Below are positions 34,501-44,814 of a stretch of 64,000 bases of DNA, piece after piece (positions within the stretch are counted from its first letter, which is position 1; each line of letters begins with the position of its first letter). Below the pieces are notes generated by a model that was not told the DNA's origin, searched no databases, and saw nothing but the letters and a program-made list of their open reading frames with translations. The stretch is from Ditylenchus dipsaci (taxonomy: Eukaryota; Nematoda; Chromadorea; Rhabditida; Anguinidae): NCBI GenBank assembly GCA_004194705.1, contig SADC01000025.1:124001-188000 (forward strand). The letters run 5' to 3'. Made by a program: the position numbers and the translations under genes.

Positions 34501-37500
34501 AGTAGGTCTCATAATCGCGAATATGTAACCGATCTATGAAAGAGAAAATAAAAGATCAAGAAAACTATGCAACTGTGGAACCTATCATCATCTAAAAAAT
34601 TCATTCATAATGACCGCAATGTAGTCAACGTGGTCAGTGGCCTATGTAACTTCAAATTGGGTTATATTTCTGCCGGGTATTGTCCTATAAGCCCACAAAA
34701 TATCTCATTTTGCATCTGAGGTGGATTTTCAAACCTTTTTTTCTAAACGTGATTCATGGCAGCCAAAAAAAAAGGTTCACAAATATGACATAATCACTTT
34801 GTGGTTAACGCGGTCGTCGTAAGCTTAAAGGACCATGATTTTTGCGCGCAACAGCGTGTCTAAAATTCGGATTGGCGTGGGACAGTTCTTTTTCGTCTTT
34901 CCCTGTACTGAGTTTTTTTAGGAGCTCGCGGTGAGACGAAAGAGAAGTGTCCACCGCCAATTCAGATTTCGCACATGCCACTGCGCGCAAGAACCATGGT
35001 CTTTTAAGTAATTTTCTCGCAATAATAGCCTCAACATTTTAACTGAGAGAGGATAAAACTGTATTGGATGTTATTTGATCCAGTCAAAAAAATTTTAAAT
35101 TTTTTATTTTTAAAAAATTTTTGACTTTGGGGGGGGGGGGGGGGGGGTGGATTACTAATTGGAATAGTTTCTTTTTTTTATGTTTTTTGTAATAAAAGAC
35201 AAAGCATGTCTCCATGTAAGTTTATGAATGCTTAAGTTAACTATGACGACAAGTAGTTTTTCTTCAAATTATTTTCTTCAAATAACTGTGCAAATAAAGC
35301 TGTTTTGTATTTAGTATGTGTCAAAAACAAATGTACTCACAAAATGCCTCTAGGTCAACCTGCTCTTATATGTGAGAACCACAAAGGCAAACAGTATTGC
35401 TGTAAGTCTTTTAAAACAATTTTTTGAAAAATATTCAGCTTAAAATCTTTTTTCAAAGAACATACCGTATTTTCTCTTATACGGAGGGCCGCCTCGACTT
35501 TGAAGACCTATATCTCAGCCCGGGAAAAATATTATCAAAGTTTTTACAGATTGATTTCGGCTCAAATTGTTTTACCCCTTCAAATCATTCATTCATCCCG
35601 TATTTCTCGGTGTTTTTACGTCGTAATTTTTTTTCTTTTAATCATTATGTAGCCCTGAAACTGTAGTTTCTGATAAGCTATCAAATGACCCCTTGTTGTT
35701 AAAATTTTCTTTGAGAAATACCCGTTTTTATGAAACAACTCCTCTTTCATAAAAACGGGTATTTCTCAGATTTTTTTCAATAATAAGGAGTCAGTTTATA
35801 GGAACGACATCCAACTCGTATCAATCCCAACTCGTCTTAATTTTTTCTCGTCATAATTTCAACTCGTCCTAATCCTATATCCTAAGTAGTACCAGTGAAA
35901 AGTATTTTGACTAATCGCCTCCTCCCCTCCTCCAGCGCACACCTATTTAAAAAATGGTTGTTCAGTTGAGTCTCAATAAATCGCCGCCCCCGGAAACTCT
36001 AATTTGATGACAGTTTATTGCGGATGGCGACTTTTCGGGACCCCACTATAGGTCAAAAGGTCCTAATTTTATACTCTTTTTTTTATTACAAGCAAACCGA
36101 TTGAATCAAAAATAAAGGCGAATCGAAAACAAATTAAGGAGAAATATTCAACAAAAATTCAGCTGCATTCCTTTCTTCTTCTGAGCTGCTGACCACGTTC
36201 TGCTCTTCATTTGCATGCTCCTACGCTGCGTCATCATCCTCTTCATTGCCAGTTGGAACCTCAGTGTAGCCCATCATGTATCCAATTCTCAGCAGAAAAG
36301 TGCACAGTTTGTCGTCAAAGCTGTCATCATTGATCTGGTTCTGCAGGACAAGCTTGAACTCTTGCTGGGCGACAGCTATTTGTAATAACGTTTGAGCAGA
36401 TTTGGAAGATTCCTTGGACCTTAAGAGTAATGAAACAGTTGCTAGGAAAATTCAATAATACGGCAGAAACTTACCTCGCTTTTCTTCTTTGGCTGGCAGA
36501 AATGTCTTTTGCTGGGCTCAGAATCTATCCACACATCTTCACTTCGATTTGCTCTCATCATCGGCAGATGATATCCTCCACATGGCACTTTTTCTTTCTT
36601 CCAGGGATCAACAAGTGAACGGCAACTTGTGCGAACGTAGCGAACAATTTTCAAGGCATTGTAGATGCTGGACCACGTATAGCACATATTTGGGTCATCT
36701 GCTTGCGTGTCTGCCAGCTTTTTATACCCTATACGCTGCGATTATGTGAAATCGATCGATGCCATCTGAAAAATTAGAACTCATACTCCTAGGATAATGA
36801 GGGAAGCAGAAATTAGATCACTCAGGACATAGTTTTTTTTAGAAACGGCTCCACCAATGAATAAAGCATGAATTTGAAGTGAAAATAAAAATTTAACCAT
36901 GTACGGTTTTAAATGAAGACGAGTTAAAATGATGACGAGGTGAAATTGAGACGAGTTGGGATCGATACGAGGTGGGATTGATACGAGTTGGGACATGCGA
37001 GTCGGGATTGATACGAGTTGGGACATGCGAGTCGGGATTGATACGAGTTGGGACATGCGAGTCGGGATTGATACGAGTTGGGACATGCGAGTCGGGATTG
37101 ATACGAGTTGGGACATGCGAGTCGGGATTGATACGAGTTGGGACATGCGAGTCGGGATTGATACGAGTTGGGACATGCGAGTCGGGATTGATACGAGTTG
37201 GGTTTTTACCGTTTATAGCTTATCAGAAACAAGAGATTCAGGGCTACATGATAATTGAAAAAAATTACGACGTAAAAACGCCGCGAAATACTCATTTTTA
37301 CAATCTGGTGGGATAAAAGAACAATTTGGATGGGTTAAAGAATAATTTGGAGGGGGAGAGTACTCACAGCCATTGATTTTTCTCGCCGACAATTTTTTTG
37401 TGCATCATGTCAAAAACACGACTTTCACTTAGTCCCGCCTGTGGTTTCGTTCTGATGTCTGGTTTTCTCCTGGGTGGGCAAGGCCTAAACAAACGGAAGG

Positions 37501-39291
37501 AACAAAGTCACGGCTATTTGAAGTCCTAGGAATGTCTTGGACCATCCTGTAAATTTTTATTATAACTGTGTTGCAATTGTTTTGTTTTGCAAAATATTGA
37601 AAAAAAAATAAGATTTAAAAAAAAGTTAGAAATACGTTTTAGGCCCTCCTCCAGAAGGCAGTTACTGGAAGCGATGGTTTCCGACAATAAAGAAATCGAT
37701 TAAATCCTGAATAAAAATGCCGTTTATTACATGTGTTCAGAAAGCTGTATTATTTATTGTATTTGAAATAAAATTTTTAAAGATTACAATTTTTATTGCA
37801 GTGTGCTTAGCCACTGTTTTTAGAGTTCTCTATGATCAGAACAAAAGGTCATAGGCCTGCACTTGCGGCCGAAATTTTCTGGGACGGAAAGATTCAGACC
37901 GGAAAAAAACAACAATAAGAAACTTTCATTTTTGAAAATTTTTATTTTAATAGACTGTATACTTAGGTCAGAACATGTGCACGGGCTTTACTTTTCGGCA
38001 AAGCTCAGGCTGATCCGGCTTTTGTAAGGACTAAAATAAAAGTAAATATTTGTGTTTGTGTTTGTAATATTTGTGTGTAATTTTTTTCAAAGCTCCCTGG
38101 TAAATAATTTTTTTTTAATATTTTGAAACAAAAAAATAAAGAAAATTGGCGTTACTTGCATACAGAGTGACTGTAAAAAAATAGGAGAATTTCGGTTTTG
38201 AAAATTTTCACCTTCAACTTATTTCTATTTTTTGATGAATTTTTGCTAATCAAAGAGCTCTGAGGTAGCTAAACTATTGTCGTCGATTTTCATGGGGTAA
38301 TCGGTAGGAGCATAAGGCTACGAAAACTTTTCAAAACTCTAACTTCAAAATTTAAACGTGCAGATAGCTTTTATGGCTCGTTCAAGCAGTTGGAGTTTGG
38401 ATCTTCATAGCAAACTTTTGCTTCTATCCAAATAAGCAAATATCTGAAGGACTTTTTCCAAAATGATGAATTTTTCAGATAGCCCTGCGGTTCTAGTTTC
38501 TGGTGATACGTTTGCAAAATGTAGGACAAACACATTGAAGTTTAAAGCAAGTCAGAAAACAAAATTAATTTCTGGCTTGTTACATTTCGCTTACATGTTT
38601 TAACAAATGATTTTTCATCAGAAACTTGAATCATAGAGCTATCTTATAGATTTATCACTTTAGAAAAAAATCCTTTAAATATTTGCTTCTTTGACTGAAA
38701 GCAAAAAGACGAGTTCCATTTACGAGTTCCATGATTTTCGAAACTAGTTTTTACGAGTTATAATTTTACGAGTCTCATGTTCTACCAGTTCATAATTTAC
38801 GAGTTCAGATACAGCAGTGCGCAAAACCAACAAAATGCGCAAAGACCAATAAAATTTTGTGGCATTTCATTTTTAGAAGACCAGTAAAATACCAATAAAA
38901 TTTCGAATAAAATTTTGTTGGTGTTTTATTGGTCCTTGATTTTTACTTCACACCTACTCTTTTTTGAGGTTTAGGCTGTGAATTCGATAGAGAATGGTCA
39001 AGCGAGTCAATAGGAAGGCTTAAAAACTTCAGTAATTCGTTTCCATGTGGTAAATTTCACATAGATTCAGCTTTTTATTCATAATTCCAGTGTTTATTAT
39101 TTCTTGCATTAGAGTTTTTGTTCTCTTTACCGTTCTTAATTTATCTCTCCTATTTTAGGGCTCATCTGGCGATGGTAGAGTCTGTGCTGTGAAGACTATG
39201 CTTACGGTCACTTTTCCGATGGTGGTGGCAGGAGCAACAATACTGGCGGCGATGGTGGTCCCTCAAGCAACTCTGGTAGTGGTGGTCAGTG
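28539..39291 (+). CDS. cysteine-rich protein with repeated phase-1 exon modules
   Basis: Not recognised. Four short exons have AG...GT borders and are all phase 1-1: 28539-28619 (81 nt), 30182-30319 (138 nt), 31684-31770 and 35315-35401 (87 nt each). Three encode versions of one module: C-x4-C, then about ten residues, then C-E-x-H-x4-(W/Y)-C-C (KKSGNWMCEIHDGQGWCC; GCENHKGHDYCC; ICENHKGKQYCC). The 138-nt exon adds an acidic linker and MCNHPHVIHYTPQH. A possible last exon near 39180-39291 reads CCEDYAYGHFSDGGG and ends Gly/Ser-rich at a stop, but its frame does not join cleanly. The first exon and any signal peptide were not found; TGT-rich sequence at 28447-28490 might be another exon. The spacing looks like an extracellular disulfide-rich protein. 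Foldback repeats fill the introns. Confidence 0.45.
28729..29216. repeat. two foldbacks built from short arrays
   Basis: 28729-28838 is an inverted array of GTCGAA/TTCGAC words with ends AGGGTTGT and ACAACCCT. 28934-29216 has opposed arrays of GGCTGAGGC-like words (CAGCCGGCTGAGACTGAGG on the left; GGCTGAGGCTAACGGCTGAA on the right). Both resemble the tandem-array-TIR elements, but no clean target duplication was found. Confidence 0.45.
29681..30140. mobile_element. two adjoining ggcatgcccgtg foldback MITEs
   Basis: 29681-29917 and 29912-30140 share ends AAAGGGGCATGCCCGTG/CATGCCCCTTTAAA and arms with GGACCACCA/TGCTGGTCCCC. They sit back to back at TTTAAA, as if one used the end of the other as its target. 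Related sequence is nested in 1673-2470. Confidence 0.6.
30421..30660. mobile_element. foldback MITE, ccccgccaattcaaa family
   Basis: Arms GGTCACCTGTTTTTGAATTT and its near-invert, with TCCCCGCCAATTC on the left and GAATTGGCGGGGA on the right; ends near CATGG and ACGCCCCTTTAA. Relative of 9072-9727. Confidence 0.55.
30780..31625. mobile_element. foldback element, about 0.85 kb
   Basis: Terminal arms ATTATTGTCGCATT near 30781 and AATGCGACAATAATTATTG near 31599, with matching inner words GAGCCATCATTTGTTTATAA and AACAAATGATAGCTC. It is non-coding and lies between exons of the cysteine-rich gene. Confidence 0.55.
32020..33390. mobile_element. two foldback elements in tandem
   Basis: About 32020-32560: a TACCGTATTTCTTC-type left end and arms CTTTTAGTCACAGCAGCAAG / GCTGCTGTGACTAAAAG. 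About 32860-33390: arms GGATGTGGTGAAGTGACCTA / TAGGTCACTTCACCACATCC plus ACCTAGATCATTTTCGTAT and its invert. Neither shows coding sequence. Confidence 0.5.
33545..34262. mobile_element. TTAA-flanked foldback element
   Basis: CACGCCCACGGCCGGTGGTG opens the left arm and CACCACCGGCCGTTCGCATG closes the right. TTAA lies outside each (33541-33544, 34263-34266). Subterminal words AACGCTGAACACGATGATG and CATCATCGTGTTCAGCG place it in the same family as 1673-2470 and 16288-21125. Confidence 0.65.
34825..35007. mobile_element. foldback MITE, ttaaaggaccatg family
   Basis: Ends TTAAAGGACCATG and CATGGTCTTTTAA; the arms contain a GACGAAAGAGAAGTGTCC word and its counterpart. A close relative is at 51107-51303. 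Confidence 0.6.
35127..35148. repeat. poly-G run
   Basis: A run of 20 or more G, broken by one T at the right end, in otherwise AT-rich DNA. Its length is likely unstable and may be misassembled. Confidence 0.7.
36221..36765 (-). pseudogene. decayed two-exon gene inside a small transposon
   Basis: Exon 1 (36765-36475) starts MASIDF and meets an in-frame TAA, then reads on well: NMCYTWSSIYNALKIVRY, YHLPMMRANRSEDVWIDSEP, CQPKKKSE, ending at a strong GAG|GTAAGT donor. Exon 2 (36441-36221) reads QTLLQIAVAQQEFKLVLQNQ and ends EEDDDAA at a stop. The intron is only about 33 bp, and the phases differ by one base, so at least two lesions are present. The layout, a basic Trp-containing helical first part and an acidic tail, resembles MADF/Myb-like partner proteins of DNA transposons, but no clear family match is claimed. 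It is the only coding sequence in the element. Confidence 0.5.
36970..37203. repeat. 30-bp minisatellite
   Basis: About 7.7 near-perfect copies of a 30-bp unit containing GATACGAGTTGGGACATGCG. It is the expanded right end of the 35802-37210 element. Open frames on both strands across it are repeat artefacts. Confidence 0.9.
37219..39160. other. intron/intergenic, degenerate arrays only
   Basis: No supported exon. 38690-38815 holds loose repeats of TTACGAGTTC-like words, and 38820-38935 holds repeats of ACCAATAAAATTTT. The rest is AT-rich single-copy-looking DNA. It may be part of the long last intron of the cysteine-rich gene. Confidence 0.4.
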
Positions 39292-40318
39292 ATGTTTTGC
39301 GTACACATGTGAACGCTCAAATGCTTTGTGTTGCGGTTACATTTTTGTAAACAAATCTACACAATAGAATTCGAGTTTTGTTTTTGAATATTCATAAAAA
39401 TTTAAATTTTCTCATTTTCATTTCTGTACACAAATGAAAATCAGGAAATCTTTGTGTACGTTTGTGTACACAAAAAAGTCAAAAAGACTTGTGTAGGTTC
39501 ATGTACACAAATGAAAACCCTGAAAATTTTGTTTATGTTTGTGTACACATGGAAAAAATATTGTACGCAACACAATAAAAAGCAAGATACTGGTAAAAAA
39601 ACTCATAAAAGTGCATGAATGTGAAACCTCTATGTTCTTATTCGGTTTTCGAAATTCCGGAAATGAGATCGAGCTTCTAACATGACTCGTTATCGTGCAA
39701 AATATCCCCGACAAAGTATGTTTTTGTAATTTATTGGTATAGTACACATTGTTAATGCTGGAGAGTAGACTGTAATTGTGACCGACATCTTTTTTTCCTG
39801 CGTTGTAAAATCTCAAGTGTAGCGACCATCTAAAGGTTGCCCAGACCTCATTAATGATTTGCAAACTACCCAACAGAAGTTACTTTGAGGTATTTTTTTA
39901 TGAGGATAGTTGACTATTTTATGACACAAAGAGACTTATGATCTGGTGTAGAATCAGTTGTAAGGTAACCACTGTCTTAGTCTAGTGAAATCACGTAAGA
40001 AAGGTCATTTGAGTAAGACACTTGACTTCCTCTTTGACTGATTCCCAAATTTTCGTGTTAGTCTTCTGGATACTAACTTATATGGTGCTTAGAATGGAGG
40101 TAGGAAGTCGGATGTCGAAGTCATTGAGATGCCCGAATTCTGCGAGTTTTCATAATTTTGCGTTCTGAAAGGTGATTTAATCTATTGGAGGAGGAGCCAA
40201 TACTCTAGTTAAGTAATTGGTGAAGGTAGTTTGTTAACTATCAATGCTTGGAGTAGAAAACGACAAAGTTTCTCACTTCTTTGACTCTAATCAGACTCCA
40301 GCAAAACACGAGTCACGT
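39292..40318. other. intergenic before the 15-kb element
   Basis: About 39295-39580 is a weak inverted repeat with TGTGTACACAAATGAAAA words and ends GCGTACACATG/TTGTACGC. The remainder shows no exon. The final six bases before the giant element (AACGAA, 40319-40324) are its target duplication. Confidence 0.45.
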
Positions 40319-40324
40319 AACGAA

Positions 40325-42607
40325 AGTAGTCCTCCACCTAGATTTGTAACATTGTATGGGAAATGGACACTTCCTTATTAGGCGCCCAGGGGAAGGGTCA
40401 GAGACGGAGGCGATGTTATTTGGGGGTTTTCTTACAATAGCACTTTTTGCAAAAATGCTATTGGGCGGATCAGAATTCCAGTCCGATGGGCTTAATTACT
40501 CAGAAATTCACCCTGAACCATTCTCAACCATCTAAAACCACCCTAAGCACTGATTTAGGGTAGTTAGATACTGGTCTGGAGCAGTTTGGGATGGTTTAGG
40601 GTTCTTTAAGATGGTTGAGAATGGTTCAGGGTGAAATTCTGGTGCGTGAACGTTTCAGCACTTTTTTTCATTTGAACAAAGTGCTGAAACGTCACTTTAC
40701 CGAAATTCTGATCGATTCAGCCGATCGGACTGGAATTCTGATCCGCCTAATCGCATTTTTGCAAAAAGTTTACTCCCTCTTCAGTAAACCCCAAGAAACC
40801 GATTTTCAGGGGCTTCTGGCCACTCTGGGGTGGGATTTTGAGCGATCCAAGTCATTTTTGACTATAAAATTCGGATTCCCGCAAAATTTACTGCAGTTTG
40901 CGGCAAAATTCCGACTTTTTGCGGCAAAATTCCGACTATTTGCGGCAAAATTCCGACTTTTTGCGGCAAAATTCCGATTTGCCCGAGAATAAATGATCAA
41001 AAATAACACAGCAGACACGGGAATCGAACCTAAGACCAATATTTACCGCGCTGCTATGCCACTGAGCTACCTGGGCCACTTATATAAATTAAGTTTTTCA
41101 TTATAATATTCCAACAACACATAATTCAAAAAACATTTTTGGAGTAAAAAAAAGTATCCCGCGCGCATTCGAATTTCCCAAATTCCCATTGTCATCAACA
41201 AGTATGGTCCTTTAAACCGGTGGCGCGCCGGCGCCGGCTTATCACAGCCTTTCAAAATTTGAATTTCCTTGTAGTTCAACTCAAACAAAACGCCAAGAAT
41301 TAAGTTGCCGTTTTTACGCGCCTTTTTAATTTTTTTGTCTTTTCTTCACCGAAATGTACTGTTTTTTGCAAAAAGCACAGGGTCTTTTACTCCAAAAGAT
41401 CTTTTGTTTAGAAATTACATCGTATGCCTTTTTCAAAATCTTGTTTGTCCATTACATGAGCTCCGTTAATAATATTCTGGCATCCCATAACTAGTTATGC
41501 ATCATGTCAATAAATGTACTAAAAATGTCAGGAAAATTATGTCAGGCAAATTTTTCGGTGGGGACCAGCAATTTTTTTCTTGCTTTTTTTTTTGCTCTCG
41601 TTCTACCTCATCGGACGAAAATTTTCTGCATACTTTTTAAAAGTAGGATGAGGTCATAAATATTAAATTTCAGTTGAAACAAGTGATTAATGGTTTTGCC
41701 TTGATTTGCAGTGTAACGCGCTAGTACTCCCATTTAGACAGTCTGGTTGCGGGTTAGACAGTCTGGACCTCAAGCCGAACGTCCACGAACACCATATAAA
41801 CAACAGATACACAAATGACCGCTTATACATATACCTACATTTTACTTATGTGTATAATGTTTTAATCCAAACATTCTGTTCCTCATGAACCACATCTCAA
41901 TCTTTCATCTCTTATCGCACCTATTAACATTCACACCTTATAATCGGCTAGGACAGCAATCTTTATTCACTACTAAAAACATCTCTCAAACGCAGGCAAA
42001 AATAACAACAGCAAACATGACAACTGAAAAATATAACTATAATTGATTCTTGTTAGCGCCAGTTCCCTTGAATTGACGAACCACATTGCTCACCGCTTGA
42101 CTTGCCACTCCACATAGCTGCCGATTTGCACGAACCCAGGACCTCGATGACGAATAAGGACGAAACCGGCGCGTAGCTCCCTTCATTGTCTGCAGTAACA
42201 TCTGCAAATTGACGAAAATTAATTTGATGAACCGACCTCGAGCGTGCACGCAAAATATCATACAAAGGAAAATGGAAGAGACAACACAACAGACACTATG
42301 AGTTTCAATGGGCAAAATCCATGGCCATATTTTAGTTTATGGCCAAAATCCAACAATGTAAGACCGAAAGGCGGTATTTTATGGCCAAATTCGAGTTTAT
42401 GTCGAAAATTCAAAAGTTTACGGCCAAAATTCAGAAGTTTACGGCCAAAATTCAGTATTTTACGGCCAAAATTCAGTATTTTACGGCCAAAATTCAGTAT
42501 TTTACGGCGGTTCGAGTTTACGGCCAAAATTAAATATTTTACGGCCATTTTTCAGTATTTTACGGCCAAAATTAAATGCCACCCTGTTGTAAATGCTATC
42601 TTGGCGT
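40325..42607 (+). repeat. left arm of the giant element
   Basis: From the outer end inward: a 0.33-kb hairpin (about 40437-40770, arms GGCGGATCAGAATTCCAGTC and CACCCTGAACCATTCTCAAC), four tandem TTTGCGGCAAAATTCCGAC units (40895-40985), a tRNA-like stretch (41010-41077), a GGCGCGCCGGCGCCGG island (41222), a region with a small open frame on the minus strand (42037-42260), and five or six TTACGGCCAAAATTCAG units (42415-42560). It matches the right arm along its whole length. Confidence 0.85.
41010..41077 (-). repeat. tRNA-like sequence in left arm
   Basis: Reversed, it reads GGCCCAGGTAGCTCAGTGGC (box A) and ends GGTTCGATTCCCGTG (box B). The acceptor ends GGCCCAG and GTCTGCT do not pair, so it is a tRNA pseudogene or SINE head. 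It has one base more than the right-arm copy in the anticodon region. Confidence 0.5.
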
Positions 42608-43022
42608 TTTGATTTCACTAGACTTTACAAATGCTAGTAGAAATCGTTGGCAAAAAGGAAATTTCGTAAATGCTAGCTTGGAGTTTTGTTTTCACTAAAC
42701 TTTGCAAATGCTAGTAAAGATTTCCCGCAAAATTGAACTTTTGTAAATGCTAGTGTGGCCATTTTTCACAATTCTGTGGCCAAAATTAAATACCACCCTT
42801 TTGTTTTTACTAGACTTTACAAAAGCTAGTAAAATCAGTTTGGTGAGCTAGACTTTTAATATACTAGTGTTGGCGATTTGCCTTCTACTAGCATTCTCAA
42901 AAACAGGCCTTTTTTGCGAACCCTGCTTAGGAGTTCGAAAAAACATTATTTTCAAGTTCTGCTAAATAAAAAATTGAGTTTTGGACATTTTAAAATTTCG
43001 ACCATTTGCCTGTTTTGGCATG
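42608..43022. repeat. aatgctag-type irregular array
   Basis: Just inside the left arm, irregular repeats of GTAAATGCTAG / CTAGACTTTACAAATGCTAG with spacers. Non-coding. Confidence 0.5.
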
Positions 43023-43282
43023 TTTTGGTCACTGGAGCTGGGCAAAAAGAGCCTTTAAATGCATTTTTGTTCGAGAGTCTTGCTCGGAATTATGTCTAAG
43101 GTAAGTGAGTGCGCGAATCTCTAACCAACCAAGCCCCTTGCGCCCACGAAGGGGGCGCAGGGGCTTGGTTGCTTGGGGTTGAGATGCGCACACCCACATA
43201 CCTTAGACGCAGATCACTCGAAAGTTACTCTGGATGCATAAAAATGTATGCATACCAGAGTTTCTTTATGCAGTAGGCCCCA
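43023..43282 (+). repeat. 260-bp structured repeat, copy 2
   Basis: Copy of 21407-21667, including the donor-like TCTAAG|GTAAGTG (donor at 43101), the CCCCTTGCGCCC...GGGCGCAGGGG hairpin and the small GGATGCAT/ATGCATACC hairpin. Here it has no long foldback arms, so the core moves or is copied independently of the 21220-21912 arms. Stem changes look partly compensated. Confidence 0.55.
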
Positions 43283-43546
43283 GGGGTATACTCCGGTAGC
43301 GCCATTATTTCAATAATGATCAATTTTTAAAGTAAAAAATTTGTCACAGAACTTTTTTCACTATTCAGCAAGGCCGGCGGACGTCTGGCGTTAAAAATTT
43401 TTAGTCGGACGGCCGGCAGACGTATAATAATAAAATAATAATGGAATTCAAAAATATGTTATTTCGATAATGTTCACGAACAATAGAGTCATAGGCTATT
43501 CCCTTTTCCTGATATATCTCCTCTTTTCTACAAATGGTGGTGGGAT

Positions 43547-43667
43547 TTAAACAGGAGCAGACGCGGCCCCAGGTACAGCATCAAGCCAATCAACAGGTTG
43601 AGTGGTAGGCACATCAGCAAGAGCATTGGCAGGCACGGGAGCGTGCAGTCCAACATCATTACCAACT
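43547..43667 (-). CDS. alternative last exon of the F-box-like/PAT-repeat gene
   Basis: The acceptor CTTTCAG|AGTTGG opens a phase-2 exon reading VGNDVGLHAPVPANALADV, then TTQPVDWLDAVPGAASAPV and a stop. Its start parallels the last exon of the upstream gene (KGIDVGLGVPPPATP at 46539), and the same donor at 46659 fits either in phase. No own first exon was found. So it is probably an alternative terminal exon, made by duplication, for a short tail without the long Pro/Ala/Thr repeat, or a pseudo-exon. Confidence 0.45.
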
Positions 43668-43888
43668 CTGAAAGAAATAAAATTTAAGTGGTGGTTAAGG
43701 AAGGCCAATGTTTTGAATTTTTTCAGGGAAGTTCAGTTTTTAGCTGCCATATGCCGATTCTGAGGGAAAACTAATGAAAAAATTATCAAATTTTTGAAAT
43801 AAGGTCATTCGAAAATTGAGATTTCGCCTTGGTCTCTCCTAAAGTTCTAATTTTTTTAAATCACAAGGGGGAGGGTGGCTAGTAAAAA

Positions 43889-44060
43889 TACAGTGTCCTC
43901 TTGATATAGTGACCCCCTGATGTAGTGACCCCCTTCGATATAGTGACCCTTGAAGCGCGATTTGGTTGGCCAGCAGAGAAATAAGGAGAACTATACTCTC
44001 GATATAGTGACCCCCTTAGCTCATTCCCAATGGGGGTCACTATATCGAGAGTAGACTATC
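43889..44060. mobile_element. hairpin MITE, gatatagtgacccc units
   Basis: Tandem GATATAGTGACCCCC words on the left and the inverted GGGGGTCACTATATCGAGAG on the right. The ends ACAGTGTCCTCTTGATATAG and ATCGAGAGTAGAC are typical of small Tc1/mariner-type MITEs. Confidence 0.6.
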
Positions 44061-44109
44061 AATTTTCGATTACCTGATTTTATTTCTCTGGTTACATTTC
44101 TATGAGTAA

Positions 44110-44310
44110 ATGAGTTACTGCTTCAATAACACAGGCAGAAGGGTAGTTCTGACAGAAGCACTTTCACAATTTCGACAGTTGGTATCTAATGAAGTGGACA
44201 GAGGGGAAGATAACAAAAATAGCTACGTGAATGATGAGTTTCTTAAAGAACCATTGCCGTCTAAGAAAACGAGTTTTGTACGTTTGAATTCGCGGGAGAC
44301 AGCGTTTTTA
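44110..44310 (+). CDS. short unrecognised open frame, possibly cut by a MITE
   Basis: The ATG at 44110 opens about 67 codons with normal-looking composition (MSYCFNNTGRRVVLTEALSQ, then RQLVSNEVDRGEDNKNSYV, ending LNSRETAF) before running into the MITE at 44310-44814. It lies opposite in strand to the other genes of the giant element. No domain is recognised. It may be an exon or the 5' part of an interrupted gene. Confidence 0.25.
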
Positions 44311-44814
44311 CTAGGGTTGGGTGATGGAAATACTCCCGCTTTATTTCCGGTCCGAATCTTAGATTCAGACCGGCAATGAAAAATCGGTCCGAATCTTTTC
44401 GAAAATAAAAATTTTGGCTGGAGTACAGAATCCCTAAGTGACCTGAATTCACCCAAAATCATCTTTTTCAACGTTTTAGCACCTTATTTCTGCTTGAAAC
44501 ATGTTTTTAGGTGGCGTCTTGATAAAAAAAACTTGACCAAACTTTTTTTCTTGGGAGCCAAGGTAAGCCAACCTGAAAGGGTATCCAGGTACCCTACAAG
44601 ATATATGCACCGTATGTAATAGTATTCTATTTTGATGAAAATTTTGATGTGTTCTTTAACGATTTTCATTGATATTTTATGATTTTTTGAAAAAATTTAA
44701 TTATTTGGATATAAAAGATTCTGACCTAACCGGACCAGAATAAAAACATAGACCGAGAATATTACCGAAAATATTCTCGGAAAAGATTCTCACCAGTTTC
44801 ATTCCAACCCTAGT
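44310..44814. mobile_element. foldback MITE with ctagggttgg ends
   Basis: CTAGGGTTGG at the left and CCAACCCTAG at the right, with TTTTTAC-like sequence outside both ends. Inner arms repeat TCCGGTCCGAATCTTAGA and AGAATATT words. Non-coding. Confidence 0.6.

Larger units (their letters stand above)
35802..37210. mobile_element. tandem-array-TIR element, cgagttgggatt type
   Basis: The left end CCAACTCGTATCAATCCC and right end GGGATTGATACGAGTTGG are inverts. On the right the motif expands into a 30-bp minisatellite. GTTTATAG lies outside both ends (35794-35801, 37211-37218). The element carries a minus-strand gene (36221-36765). It sits in the loop of an older inverted repeat whose arms (about 35590-35690 and 37215-37300) share TTTTTACGTCGTAATTTTTT. 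Confidence 0.75.

Noticed and set aside
36970..37203. Regular repeat resembling a CRISPR array
   Set aside because: Units are contiguous with no variable spacers, no cas genes are present and the DNA is eukaryotic.
36781..37316. Open frames of 100-131 codons on both strands with perfect internal repeats
   Set aside because: They translate the 30-bp minisatellite at the right end of the 35802-37210 element and have no start context, domain or splice logic.
39499..39873. 124-codon minus-strand open frame
   Set aside because: Partly inside a TGTGTACACAAATG inverted repeat, with no domain, no convincing exon borders and composition like the surrounding non-coding DNA.
40615..40992. 125-codon frame in the left arm and its 81-codon counterpart in the right arm
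   Set aside because: It runs through hairpin arms and the TTTGCGGCAAAATTCCGAC array, and its length differs between the two copies.
42037..42612. Repeat-rich frames (LRPKF / LNFGRK units) in the arms
   Set aside because: They are the 21-bp TTACGGCCAAAATTCAG array translated in several frames.
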